The translations under genes and the position numbers were made by a program. From Pteria penguin (taxonomy: Eukaryota > Mollusca > Bivalvia > Pterioida > Pteriidae), in assembly GCA_035048485.1 (NCBI GenBank), contig CM068587.1, forward strand, positions 30,212,534 through 30,276,533: DNA of 64,000 bases. Direction: 5' to 3'. The notes below the pieces were generated by a model. It saw only the letters and a program-made list of their open reading frames with translations, ran no database searches and was not told where the DNA came from. Positions 46,318 through 59,647 of the stretch are shown here, piece by piece (position 1 is the stretch's first letter; each line of letters begins with the position of its first letter).

Positions 46318-49300
46318 TTAAGAACTTGTTCTGTTGACGGATGTTATTTGTCTATTCTTTGCCCCTGAGTTTCTTCGTACACTAGTAGGTGATGTGTCTG
46401 ATTGTCTCTGCCTGCTTGGTGGCTTAGGAATTGGAGTAGAGGCAGCACTACTTAGTTCACCATCGATAGACATTATTTCCATACCATCTTCTATACTATG
46501 CTGTACGTCTGAGAAACTGTTACGCACTGTAAGCACTGTTGACCTCCCACTTTGCACACTTGAAGTCCGAACACTTTCTACTTGGTTATTCCACTGATCC
46601 TGAGCTACCAAGCTTCCAGATCTATTTATTTCAGGCAGTATTGGTATCTGTGATTCCCTATCTGTTAATACTTTGTTCATGTAAATATTTTCCTGCTCCT
46701 CAAAGAAGCGGCTAGAGAACTGATTCCGACTATTTGCTTCACGTTCCGTGAAGCTAGATTGAAGACTAGATCTGACAGAGCTGCGTCCAGAAACGTTCAC
46801 ACTCTCCTGAACATTGTTCATATTGTTAAGATTAGGAGCCATTTCTATGGCTCTTTGAGGTGTTTGACACTCATTCATTCCTTCTCTATCTTCTCCCACA
46901 TTACTCTGTTCTTGAGAGATGATTTTCCAGGTTTCTGCTGAAATGGCTTCTGTGGACTGTTCTGTATCTGTATCTACCAAATTCATCACAAAATATTTTC
47001 AAAGATGGACATTGAGAAGCTTACAAGTGCTAAAGCTAACTAAGCTAGTGTCTGGTCAGTCACCCCCATCAACAAATTTTCTTCTGCAAACTGATATTTT
47101 TGGGGAAAATGTTCATATACCTTTTCATTTTTTTTTTTCATATTTTGTAACTCCTTGGTACAATTTCTTAAGAAAGAATGAATAAATTTTGGATTTCAAT
47201 TTTGGATAGGACCTTTCATATAGTGAATGAAAATGAAGTAAATGTTACATACACTATATATCATACAGAAAAGTTTGAGTCAATCTGAAAATGAAGTCTA
47301 TCAGAGGTGTAACTAATAGAACACACAGCAATGTTCATAATGTATTCTATACATGTATATGGAAAATAGAATTGAATGAAAAATAACCATATTCATAGGC
47401 AGTAGGTACAGGAATCAAATAACCAGAACTGAAATCCTTTAATTTATGGGACCAACTTCCCTCAAATAACGAACTCTAGTATAAGGCCAATTAAAATTAA
47501 TTGGTAGATTTTCATCCCCACCCGCTCCTAAAAATCGACCCGCCCCAGAATTATTTATTTTTCAAACAAATCCGGCGTGTCTGAATTCCAGTATTTTAAT
47601 TCGGGTCCGCATCCGATATACGTTTCAGTTTATATACATATCGCCATTTCCAGTAGTTGACAAAATGGTTTTCACTCTCGTGAGAGTTGTTGCTGGCGTA
47701 ACCGAAAAGACAAGCTGGTTTGCTTCAAATTTTAACAATATTGTTACAGAATAGTACTGCTATTGCTTTTATGGCACACATTTTTTATACCAGAAAAATA
47801 AATTATAAAAAAATAAATTCCACCCACCTGCCCCATATATTTTCACGAGGTTGGATGAAAATCTACTGATTAAGTTTAACTGGCCTAAAAAAGTAACTTG
47901 CCAAATATGTTAAAGTTTTCAACATTGAAAATTATCCTATCTAAATTTGATATATTTTTTTTTATCAGAATTGGGACAAATTTTCAGAAAACTTGACAGA
48001 TATAACATTAAAATCAAAGGATTTGATCGGTGAAAACTTCTCTAAATCTTGATTTTATTGAGAAAATTTGTTGATACTAGAGATCACAACCAGACAGTGA
48101 TGATGTCTCGGTACCTCCCTCCATATTACTTGATTTATCAAGAGATTAAGTAGCTTTGAATTCAGCACTATGAAGCTACTTAATATGTTGTATTCATTCA
48201 AAGCAGTCTAATCCACAAATAAAACTTTCTAGTCATAAAATCTATACATCATCTTTACACAGAATTAACTTTGATAGTGGTTTCCCAAAAAGGAATTCCA
48301 AACTTTTTCTAATAAGGTATATCGAATCCTTCCAAAAAACAAAAATCTCAAAATGAATCCAGTACCACTTTACCATATTTTCTAGAACTAAACCTTAACA
48401 CAAAAATGTTTACCATTTGATTCTTCCTCCTCTCTTAAGGTAGATAAGCGGCCATACAAGGGGAAATGTGCTTCAGACAGCAGTTTTTGTAAGACATCAT
48501 CAGGTAACTTGGGTGGATTTTCCATGAGGGATTCTCTTGCTGAATGTGGAGATCTGAAAAAAGATTTCTTATAAATAAATAACATATTGTTTTTCAGGGT
48601 CACAGTGTTAAATAGTCCTATGGTAATCCTGTTAATTAGTTTACTGTGCACAAATTCATATATAATTAGATAAAATTCCCTAATTATTACAAAACTCTAT
48701 TGATATCTATCATGACATAATACATTCTAATACAATTCATTTCAATTTCTTGACACAAAAATGGCAATAACCATCCTTTACATTTAAAACCACCAACTTA
48801 TTTCTTTGCTGTAGCCATGACTTGGATTTATGTATTTGGAATTTTTATGCGTCAAGTTTTTCATTGACCTCAATGGTCATCACTAAAAATATTTCAATGA
48901 CTTAAAAATTCAATAAGAAACAATCATTCCAGAATATTTTTATCATTTCAATTATCCATTTCACTCTAGCTATACAGTGACCTTATCAGACCATCAAATA
49001 AACCTTTCAGTGTGCTAATGAGTTATCTTAAATTTATTGAATATCAACAACCACGTTGATAATTATTTTACAAATACATGTAGTAAGATCATATCTGATT
49101 AATTCTAATAAGATTCAACTGTCAAGAAAAAACTGGGGTGCATAGGAGAATTTAATTTTGTTTTAAATCCTTTAATTTATCCCTATATCAAAGCAATTAT
49201 CAAAGGACAATGTGAAATGTTTTCTCAAATGACTTCAGGTTTGACGGGTAATATGCTTAATTTGAATATGAAGATAAGCTGTGTATTCAACATTAAATTT

Positions 49301-52300
49301 AAAAGAAAACAAACTGTAGTTGTGAAACTCTAATGCACCCATCAGCAATAAAGTCCAAAAAGTTATTTCAGCATGCAGGTCAGTCATTGTGAAGGTCAAA
49401 AGGTCATTGACCTTGGGCTTCATCAGTTGAGTGTGCATGTGAAATATTAAGTCTCTATCCCTCCTGGTTCAAAAGTTTTGGTCAAGGTTAAAGTTGTCAG
49501 ACAGATAAACAAACAGACAGACAAGCAGCGAGACAAACAAACAGACAGACAGGACAAAAACAATACACCCCCGATCTATCCATCCAAGGGCATAAAAACC
49601 AAATAGACAGACAGTCATCAGAATATATGATCCCTATATATTGTACTGCTTAGCAGACAACACAGAAAGTGAGGCAGGCATTTAGACAAGGGACAGGCTG
49701 GGACAGAAATCTGCAAATGATTTTGATACGATTTTGAACAGCTCTTCTTATTTTCTTAATAACATTTTCGATCTGTGAATTCGAGATTGATTTCCAAAAA
49801 AATGTATACAATTATTACTTGTGCAGATCTTATATCATAATACACAAAGCACTACTATAATACAGGAGACATTCCTACAATATATATCTATAGTAAAAAT
49901 TGTTTGATATCGGACCTGGGAGTATTGTCTATAGAAGTGCCTGGTGTGTTAGTCTCCAATACTGTTAGTTGTTGATGGATATCAGGAGTGGTTTCTGATC
50001 CTTTAGGCACTTGGTCTGTAGACTGATGAGATTCGCGGGAGTCGACCCTTTGGAAGGAGATCCGTGAGTCGGTCCAAGTAGACCTGGACAAAGAGCGAGC
50101 ACACTGATCAAGTAGATCACTCAGCTGGTCCTCTCCTAATGTTGGTGTCTCAATCTGATAATTAAATCAATTTTCATGTAATGACCGTTTTAACAATTTA
50201 GGGAACAATATTGATCTACGAATATTCAATTACATGTATAAGCTTAATTTCACATCTGGGGCAACATTATTACATCACCTACATTGCTCTATATATACAT
50301 ACTGAGAAATGCTTGAAAAATTGTTTAAATATCAAACATGTCTTGTACATATTATGATGTAACTTAGAAGTATGCCCCCATTAAAAGCCCAGTAATTACA
50401 TGATCACAGTGTTATTCCAGGATGGTTTCACTTAAATGTATGGGCTAACTTGAGAGAATATAAGAAAATAAACATTTATGAAGGATGCAGTACAAGAGAT
50501 TATAGCATATATACATGACTGACTTAATCAATAAGCTAGAAAGGTATCAAGCCATGAGAACATGATTAACCAGATATATATACCTTTTTCTTTGAAGGTT
50601 GCATTTTGTTAAAATAGGATACTGTCAATCACTTTTCTGTTATAAAATATCTAATTTCATGTACATTTATTGGTGTGTCTTCACATAAAAATTGACAACA
50701 ACAGTAAGCCATAGACATGACAGTATGTTTAAAGAGCACATAATATTCATTTCAACGTTCAAAGTGCAAGTTTACCTATGTGTTGATCTTCACGTTTTAT
50801 TTGAGTCTATGAAAGAAATAAGCATTTCCTAAATTGATATGACACTCTTCTTTCTAGAAAACACTCATACCTCTATTTCATCTGGATTATGTAACTTTGC
50901 CAATTCTTCCTCAATCCTCAGCAGTTTTGCTTTCATTTCTCTCTGTTCTTTATTTTCTATCAGTGCACGTTCACCATAGTGTTCAAAATCAAGCACTGAT
51001 CGCATAGCAACTGGTGTAAAAAGTTTCTGTGCCTTTGAATAAAAGTGTCAAACCACAATATTGCATGCATTAAAAACTCTCTTGAGTGATAATGATTGTT
51101 TTTCTAATCACTATTCAATTACTATAAAACATTCCTAAAAAGAATAGTTAAAGCAACATTTAGTGTCTCCTTACCTGTACTGAGCAATTTCAACTTCAGA
51201 AGCTTTTAAGTGCAGTTTTGTGAATTTGTTCTAACAAACACACACATTTTTAAGTCCAGAAACTTATACGTGCAAGCTTATGTGATGTTTCTCACAAACA
51301 TAAATTATTCTACCACTATATATATATACAGATATAAAAGTGAACAATAATTATTGACATTTAAACAAAATATCTCTTCATTTTGCAGATGACCAGCAAA
51401 CAACAAATATTTTGAAGAAGCAATGTTTCATCATTGTTCTAAATTCAGTGCAACATCAAATACTTTACTTTGCCTTGAAAAATGCAACACAACACTCATT
51501 AAATCTTTACTTTCATCAAACTATTCTCATAACTATAAAAAAAATCAAACTGAAAATCAATTTAACTGAGAGATTTGATTAAGTCTCTGCTTATTGTAGA
51601 CCCTTTACCGGTTGTGAAATCCTGTTTCTTGAGGTACCAGCTATGGATTCAAATTCTTCTGGAGGTAGGATTTCCTTTAAACGATCATCTATCCTTTCCA
51701 AGGACTGTAACTCTAATACATCAGGATAATAACCTTCTCCTGGAGGAACAGCAACTTGAAAAGGATTATCACTATCCTGAAAGAGCACATTATATAGTTA
51801 AAAAATGTTGATAACACAGATATTTCAATTAAAAAGCTGCTTTGATAATTAGTAGAGCTATTACTAGGTGTTGAGTGTATTAATAATTTAGATGCTATTC
51901 TATCCAATTTTCAGCTTTATGCCACTTTTTAAGAATGACTCAAGTGAATCCTGATAGTACCACTTGCAGCTAATTTGTTGTCAAGTAGGATTTAGGATTT
52001 TCAACCGATCTTTAACATGTTTTAAAAGTTTTTCCTTGATGTGTTTTACCCAAATGTTCAATGTAAACCAGATCAAGTGTCCCGTAAGATTTGAACCTTT
52101 GTCCTTCCAGTAAAATACATGGGTAGCTAACCTGATTGGCCCATTTTACTAAAGCACTTACACCAAATCACAAATTTTGGATAAAAATTTTCCTTAAATT
52201 TTCTCAAATAAACCAACAAAAATATACAAACTTCAAACAAATACTATGTATGTTTAGTGTGTCATCAAATATTTAAGACTTGCGATAAGTTCTTTTTGAG

Positions 52301-55300
52301 ATCATGCACAAATGCATATCTCCTTCTATTTTCAGAGAATTCAACAAACTTCTAAATAACCTCTTTATTGGTACCTAACGGACATGACAAATAAATGTAG
52401 CAATGCATTTTCATTCCTCACAAACCTGCTCCTCCTCAAGAGGTTCTGGTAATTGATCCAGGTCTTTTAACAGATCTTCCACTCTTAATTTCTCTTCATC
52501 TGTCATGGCTACCTCACTTGCTGCATCTTTTGCCAGCTGATATAAAAACTCAATAGATTAACACTTTTGTTATATATTCTATTTACTTATGTTATAAGTA
52601 TTTACAATTGCTTTTAGAATACATACTAATATAAAAGTTGTAATAATTAAATGTAAACATAGGAATTTAAATCACAGAACATTTTAGTTTCATACAGATT
52701 ACATTTCTATAGATTTAGAGATATATGTAGAGATAACATGCTAATAGTTTGAAAAGAACATTATCCTTTAAAAATTAATGGCAACCTGTCTATTTCTTTT
52801 GATAAAATCTTTCTTCTTTTTCTTTTTCTTTTTTTCTCCCATTGAGGTGGAAGCCTCACTTCCCATTTCAGAAGTTACATCTGTTTTTGAATCAGTCCTT
52901 CCACTTGTGCTGCCACCTATTTCATAAAAGTTGGTTAAATGTATCTGTGTACTTCTCATTTTTTATGAAACTTTTTAAAAGATTTTGATATAAAAAGAGC
53001 ACAGTGTTCCAAAGAACATGTGTCATCTATAAAGAGAATAGCTAAACAGCATCACAGTCAGAAAGACCAAAGTGACCATGGACCATGCTATTTCTTACAT
53101 CACTTGCTAAGAAAAATCAATAAAATGTGAAAACATAATCTATATACTATCATCAGTACTTGGCAAGCGTAGTTGAATCTTTTAAAGGAAGTTATTTTAA
53201 CCTCTCTGAGAAGTTTGTTGTGTATTGCTGTTTCTTTGATGTTTATTAAGATCAGGGTAATCTTGTTCATTCAGCTGAGTAGCAAAAACATCCGGTCCAG
53301 GTGAAGCAGGAATCTCGACACCTGAAATATCAGTTATTCTGTTAATGCTCAACTTTTGCACACAAAATTTACCAATAAAAATTTACACACAGTATAGTTT
53401 TATGATAAAAAAACCAAGCCCAATTTGAATATCATATAAGAATAGCCCTTCTGAAGTTCAGAAAAATATAACTGAAGCCACAACTAAATTATTCAGCATA
53501 ATATATATGTAACAATGAATTGTGGGAATGCTTTACCTTCACAGACATTTCATAATACAGTGATAAAGTTAGATCTGTAATACAGATTTATTATTAATAT
53601 CAGTGTTCGTTGGAGTTTAGCCTAACACTTAGTAAAATTCTAAATACCTGTATACAACAGCTCACAAGAACTTTGAAAACTCCCAATTCCAATTTACAAA
53701 TGTGTTAAAAAAAAAAATAAACAACAATATAGGAAATGTGAGAGATTTTACATAAAATGCCTGCTCTAACAGATGTGTGTCTTACACAGAAAAATTTATA
53801 ATGAGAAAGCTCTGTTGAGGCAAAACCCATAACCTTTAAGCCCAAGTTGCTTACCTTCATTATGTCTCGGAGGAAGAACAAGAGCTAGGTACTTTTCTGT
53901 GTTAGATTTCTCATCTCTTCCCTCCTTCTTACCCTCTGGCTTCAATGCTTCCAACTCAGACTTAATTCTTTAAGTTATGCAAAATAATTCATAAAAATGC
54001 CCATTCAAAATTCAATACAGTCTTCTAATTCTCATTTATACATGTATTAAACAAATGAACTTTATTAACTCAAATCTCACAAATTTTTATAATTAATCTA
54101 TGTGATCATACATACAGATTTTTAAACTGATTATCTCAAATAATATGAGAACTTGAAGCAATAATGCAGTCCCTTACTCTTTTCAGTTACTGAAAGTTTG
54201 AAAGTAAAGTATTTTTTAAAATAAGTTTAATATGTACCGTCTTTCCAATAGAATTCGATCTCTTTTAACTTCTTTCTCTTTCTTGATTTTTTTGGAGAGT
54301 ATCCTATCAAGCTTTCTCATTTTTATGTAGGCTGCCTTCAGTTTTGGTTCCATATCGCGTAGATCTTCATCCTCCTCTGTGGTCTTATCGTCATCACCTG
54401 GTACCTTCCCTTGCTCCAGTTGGTCCATCTTGAACTTATACATATCCAATTCAGATTTCATCTCCTGTCTCACCTGTTTCTGGACTTCAGCCTTTATTTC
54501 TTTCATTATTTCATTCTCTTCTTCACTATCTACATCTGTTCCTTCATCTAAAAAATAATGAAACAATATCTACAATATTTCTTTTTATCTATCTTCGATA
54601 AGAATTTGTACTTTTCCATAATAAAACTTGCAAAAGTTTGAGCCATGAATTATTATTTCCGATAAATGCAAAACAAGACAATCTTCATATTACACCTTCG
54701 ATTTTATACCATATAATACTTTCATTTAATTCACAAAAAAGAGACCCATATAGTTAAATCAGATAAAATACACAAATAAAAACACAACCCACTATGAGAA
54801 AATCAAAGAATTTCCTTGGAAATGTACATTCAAAAAAGACTGAAAATAAAAACAAAAAGGCATCACAATTTTGATTTCGGAATGAAACCTATAAATGAAA
54901 ATACTTCTTGAGACATTTTTGCAGATTGCTCCCTTGCATTTGGTTGTTGATCTATTCAGGCCTGTGTGAATGAGATGGCTGTCTAAGGAAAGTACCCTCT
55001 GAGGCCTATGCTTCCCCATTCTGGATTTATTACTTGACAGACCAAGTTGAAAAACAACAGGGCTTGTAGGGGATCTTAAGTACTCTGTCTCTACCAAGTT
55101 TCATCAAAATCACTTTAATAGTTCTGAAGAAAATGTCAAAAGTATAACAACTTTGCACCAAATGAACTGATATCAGACAAGAAATAATCACAGTAGCTCA
55201 ACTGACCCCTATGGTTAGGGGGAGCTTAAACAATGGAAAGCAGGTTGGTTAATCAGAAGTGGGACAGTATGGTGTCAAGATATACTGAAAGATTAAGGCA

Positions 55301-56203
55301 GCCTTAGTGTAGGGATCAATCTTGGCTCAATTCCTGCACCACCATGTTTTAGATGTTAGTCACCTCCTTCTTCAATCTTATGATATAATAGAAAACTGTT
55401 GAAACAGATGTCAAATGCTGACCAATCAAAACAATAGTTTAAATAAAAACTTGAATTCATTTTGATTAGAATACTTCTAGACTCATGTTATACCTATGGG
55501 AACAAGAGCAGCATTTTGTTCTGGTCTGATCACACCAGCAGTAGCACCATTTTGAGATTTATATGCATTGTATTCCTTTTCTTGTTTAGCTAAATTTTCT
55601 CTGCCCTCCTCAAGTCTTTGTAATTCTTCATCTGAACTGTCCCAGTCCTCCACAGCTGCATTGTCATTATCATAATAATCATGATCATAATCATGATCAT
55701 AATCATGATCAGACTCCGAGTCAGAGTCTGAAAAGTCTTTATTGTTCAGGCTTTCTAGGTCTAAATGTAAATCCATTCCCTGCAACAATAACAATACAAT
55801 GCAAAACACTATAGTAAATTGCTGATAACTTTTATAATTAAATATAACGCTTTTTTACTGCATGTTCAATATAAAGTTTCATGTATTCAATACTTATGTA
55901 CATAGAAAACACTTGATAAAGACAATACCCATTATATATTTTTTTAAATGTCCTTCATCAAGACTCATTTAATTTTCAAAAATGTTAACAGATTATTATA
56001 ATTAATCTTTGTCTTACTAAATCTAGTTCATTCTCCCTGAATGGTTCCTGTACATTTGCTGTTATCCCATTGAATTGCTCTCTACCAATAGGAAGACCAT
56101 TTCCTCCTCCATTGTACTGAAACCTAGGTTTACCAGCTTTTGGAGGTACAGGAACATTGCCTTTGTATGCAGATGACTTTTGATAATTCTTTCTGTTGTT
56201 CAT
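46318..56203 (-). CDS. FSIP1: FSIP1 homologue, complete, 12 coding exons, 873 residues
   Basis: Exons: 56203-56018, 55779-55494, 54547-54238, 53967-53855, 53321-53202, 52916-52786, 52536-52426, 51776-51609, 51032-50871, 50154-49916, 48553-48414, 46973-46318. Every junction is GT-AG and phase-consistent; total 2622 bases. Collinear with vertebrate fibrous sheath-interacting protein 1: LKAAYIKMRKLDRILSKK (human IQKMKKLDKILAKK), IKSELEAL, DFIKRN (identical in human), EEKLRVEDLLKDLDQ (human REKKRLVELLKDLDE), GYYPDVLELQSLERIDDRL (human GYELAVTQHQQLAEIDIKL), LRIEEELAKL, and LGEDQLSDLLDQC (human LSEEQLKCLLDEC). FSIP1 was named for binding AKAP4 in the sperm fibrous sheath; a sperm or ciliary role here is inference. 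It is longer than human FSIP1 (581): extra are an acidic N-terminus with three DHDY repeats (residues 86-97), a run of eight lysines (about 367-374) and a Ser-rich C-terminal exon. An acceptor just before the ATG implies an untranslated exon upstream. Confidence 0.9.
47483..47888. mobile_element. MITE, about 405 bp, in FSIP1 intron
   Basis: Left end TAAGGCCAATTAAAATTAAT and right end CTTAATCAGTAGATTTTCAT (as reverse complement) form 38-40 base inverted arms sharing AGGCCA, TAATTGGTAGATTTTCATCC and a following CACC. The interior has no frame. Lies between the last two coding exons of FSIP1. Confidence 0.78.
49370..49600. repeat. family A dispersed repeat copy
   Basis: Ends in CAGACAGACAAGCAGCGAG, CAAACAGACAGACAGGAC and CAATACACCCCCGATCTATC, the diagnostic tail of family A, preceded by AAGGTCAAAAGGTCATTGAC. 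FSIP1 intron. Confidence 0.7.
54880..55210 (+). repeat. dispersed repeat family B, copy 2
   Basis: Phrases ACTTCTTGAGACATTTTTGC, CCAAGTTTCATCAAAATCAC and GTTCTGAAGAAAATGTCAAA followed by AGCTCAACTGACCCCTATGG, an ending widespread in bivalve repeats. The minus-strand 101-codon frame here is a shadow of the repeat and not an FSIP1 exon. Confidence 0.65.
55295..55440 (+). mobile_element. truncated family 2 SINE in FSIP1 intron
   Basis: GCAGCCTTAGTGTAGGGATC and GGCTCAATTCCTGCACCACC correspond to the tRNA-like head, followed by TTAGTCACCTCCTTCTTCAA and GAAAACTGTTGAAACAGATG as in 6632-6812. Degraded. Confidence 0.55.
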
Positions 56204-56915
56204 TATCTGTAGATTCTCCCGAAATTTTTAATCTTGTCTATCAGAATAAAAAATAGCAAAGTTCAGCGAAATATGAAGTGAGAAAACCTATTATTTAACA
56301 GATCAGTTATTTAGACATAGTCTCTCAATAGTTCTTCACACAAAAAAATTGAATAATTCAAGTCACCAATGGATTCTCAACCTCCTTACTGTTAAGACAC
56401 AGCAAGTACCACTGAAAGGTCATAAGTTTTCAATGGTATCTGTGTAATTTCTACTCTTCTTCAATGATCTAAGGATCACAAATTTGCAAATGACTACTTT
56501 ATCTACTGCCCAGTCACTTGCAGGACTGACACATGAGAAACATATTACGTTGTATACACAACGCTTTAAAAAAGGTAAAAAAGTTTCTTCAGTACAATTA
56601 CAGTGATTGTCATATTAATTAGTGATTCAGAAAATTCAAGATCCTCACTCCGATTATTATTACATATTAGACAAATTAAGATCAGACTCTTCTTGTGTCC
56701 ATAAAACACACTAGTTGTCATACCATCAGAACTACACACTTTACAACTTAAGTGACCTCAATCAGGACCATGAAGTATCTACATCTTCTGTCTACGGCAA
56801 CTACACTAAGGCAAATGCACCCTATCACTCTTTTCTAAGAACAATTGAAGATTAGAACAAAATGAAATCATAGGTTGCCCTAGCATAATTGGAGATGAAT
56901 TGAGCATTTAGTGTT
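56204..56915 (-). other. 5' intron of FSIP1, no exon recognised
   Basis: Immediately upstream of the FSIP1 start codon; contains the acceptor GAATCTACAG three bases before the ATG. No further coding potential or repeat was recognised. Confidence 0.4.
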
Positions 56916-56917
56916 AA

Positions 56918-57950
56918 AACTACAGCGATAGATGTAACTCAATTTTAAAAGAAAACTGGAAGAACTAAACAATATTTAATGCAATTTTGGGTTGCCAAAA
57001 AATAATATAAGGTTGTTTTTATTTACCACATGGGGGGAGGGGGGAGAAGAAGCCAGGCCCCTACATTCAATAAAACTCAATTTTGTACCTCCATGGCACA
57101 AGCTGGAGAAAGTTAATTACAATGTATTAAAGACTGTATGGTGTACTCATTCTGACTGTGTATTATGTAAGCAAAATTATGTATGCAGAACATACTTTGT
57201 TTACCTGTCATGCATAAAGTGATTTCAACTAGCATGAATGTCATCCACATACCATTTACCGGTACAATGTCAACACTACAGCGATAGACATAACTCATTC
57301 TTAAAACAAATCTGGAAGACCTAAATAATATATAATGCAAATTTGGGTTGCCAAAAAAGATATAAGGTTGTTTTTATTTTCCACATGGGGTGGAGAGGGG
57401 CGGAGCCAGGCTCCTACATTCAATAAATTGCCCCTACACTCAGAGTTACATAGAACCACTAACTAAAGTCTCACTCATATAAAAACAGTGTGAGAGCAAT
57501 TTATAGAAGTTACCAGCCAACAAAATTTAATATTTTCTTTAAAACTCAATTTTGTACCTCCATGGCACAAGCTGGAGAAAGTTAATTACAATGTATTAAA
57601 GACTGTATTGTGTACTCATTCTGACTCAGTAAGGTATCTTGGGTTACTTGTCTGATTAGACAAGTTAGAAATATAGTTCGTGCCTATATAATTTTAAAAC
57701 AGGGGGCTGAACATGAAAAAGTGCCGAAACCTCTTTAAGCCAAAACCTCTTGGGGCCAAACATGAAAAAGGCCAAAACCTCTGGCATCCTCAAGCACATA
57801 CCTGCCATTTACCGGCACAATGTTGACACTACAGCAATAGACGTAACTCAATTTTAAAAGAAATCTGGAAGACCTGAATAATATCTAATGCAATTTTGTG
57901 TTGCCAAAATAGATGTAAAGTTGTTTTTATTTACCAAATTCTTTTATTTT
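56918..57950. repeat. three-copy local duplication with shuffled segments
   Basis: A block starting CTACAGCGATAGATGTAACT and running through ATTTAATGCAATTTTGG and GTTGCCAAAA...GGTTGTTTTTATTTACCA occurs at about 56921, 57276 and 57829. A second block, TTTTGTACCTCCATGGCACA through TTAATTACAATGTATTAAAG, occurs at 57082 and 57547. Intervals are unequal (about 355 and 550 bases), so duplication was followed by insertion or rearrangement. Probably in the 5' untranslated intron of FSIP1. Confidence 0.85.
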
Positions 57951-58266
57951 CTAACCCTGGTTTAAAAAATTAGTATATTATAACACCATGGTTGTAGAAC
58001 CATTTAGAAACGGTGACCCCGAATTTTCGACTTTTAAATTTAATTTCTCATTAGACAACGAAAATTTCGAGAATATAAACGATACTTTTTCACTATAGTT
58101 TCTTGTGGATGCCTCTTTTTAAAAGTTCTTGACCAGCCACTGTAAATCATTATAAAGATCATAAAAGCGATCTTTTTTCTGAATAGTTTACACAATTTCC
58201 ATGGAAACACTTTCATTTAAGTTATGTGTGAATAGATGCGGATACCACCATTAACCCTAAACTTAC

Positions 58267-58420
58267 CTTATAACATTGTAAACAAATCTATACTACCGAT
58301 CATATTATTCATTCTTAATGTTCAAGGAAAGTGGGAGATGTGTAATAAGAAATAGTGTTTTTCAGTGGACACTGTTCCATTTTGGAATGCAAAACAACTT
58401 CCGGTGCCTGAAATCTCGAT
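58267..58420 (-). promoter_or_regulatory. candidate FSIP1 untranslated first exon and promoter
   Basis: On the minus strand TTATAAG|GTAAGT at 58267 is a near-consensus donor that could join the acceptor just before the FSIP1 ATG. About 130 bases upstream, ACCGGAAGTTG (58392-58402) is a good ETS-family site, common at TATA-less promoters. A second strong donor, CTACAG|GTAAGT at 60298, is an alternative. No transcript support is available. Confidence 0.35.
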
Positions 58421-59007
58421 CCCGAATTCACATTAATTTTATTTATTTCTCTGTTTTATTTCTTTATAAATTTATTCATTTATTTCATTATTGTTATTAT
58501 TTAATTTATTCTATTTATTTACTATTATTTCTTTATTTATCTATTTATTTATTGGTCTTAGCGCATTTGATATAAACCATATCAAGTTACCATTTCCGTG
58601 TGTCTATGTTATTACAAGGAGCGTAGGGGAACATCGAGTATAAAATGACAATACAAAAAGGCAGGAATACTGGGATGGATCTAAAGAGACAGGGACAAAT
58701 CGGTTAAATTTTTTTTTCAAAAATTTTCTCTTCAGCTACACAAGTTGTATAACTAAAACTTGTCGATCTGCAATTTCCCAGTGGAAAAAAAATACAAACA
58801 GAGACAACAAAACATAACAGAAAGGTTCAAATTAAGCTTTTATCAAAGCTTAGTAACCATGGTCTAATCGTTTTTTACACAGGAATCTTGAACCTCCAGT
58901 TTTTTCCGCCGAGGTATCACATAAAAAGACTCCAAGACACTGACGCCATCAGAATAGAGCCGGAGCGGAGCCCTTGATACGAAGTCCCAATGTCTATACA
59001 GAGACAT

Positions 59008-59041
<34 letters not shown>

Positions 59042-59135
59042 ACACACACACACACAGAGATATATATATATATACATGCGCGGATACAGAGGGGGGGGGG
59101 GTTAGGGGGGGTCTGGACCCCCCTGGAATCCGAAA
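59008..59135. repeat. AC and AT microsatellites followed by GCGGATAC/poly-G repeat
   Basis: About 48 bases of (AC)n with interruptions, then about 14 bases of (TA)n, then GCGGATACAGAGGGGGG and a second G tract with CCCCCC further on (59117). The right half resembles the GTGGCGGATCCAG-type repeats elsewhere in the window. Confidence 0.88.
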
Positions 59136-59647
59136 ATTCTCTGGTCTGTCTCTGGTCTATATTAATCACGATAAAGGGCATATATACATGTATTTACTAT
59201 TCTAACTGGTTCAATCTTAAACTGCCTTAAATACTATTCTTTTTAGCAATGCGAGTCTTTAAAAGCAGGTGTTGATAAATACAGTGGAAAAATTCGTGAT
59301 TAGCGTACAAAGTTGTAGATTAATAAGTGAATATTTAAAGGAAGGAGTGCACCTTTCAGCTTATATTGGTTAAAAAAAACAACATATTACTCTCTAAATT
59401 TTGACCATTCGTATATCTCATTTTTGTGAATAGGCAATAAAGTTCAACCCTTTTATAAACCTTTCCCTCGAGAGAAAGTCGGATCGTGACATGCTTTCCT
59501 TTTGATTTTTCCCCGAATGGACAAATTCTTAGCAAAAATAGATAACATCCTGTACACCTGTAGCATTTAAGTGTGAATTGTTAGAACAACACTTTAATCA
59601 ATATATGTTAACGGGAATATCCGAATTTCATATCCTTCTTGTTTATT

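Noticed and set aside
54792..55097. 101-codon minus-strand ORF within FSIP1
   Set aside because: It overlaps a dispersed repeat (family B), and the FSIP1 exons on both sides join in phase without it.
58864..59205. ORFs with Cys-Val or His-Thr runs
   Set aside because: Products of the AC/AT microsatellite.
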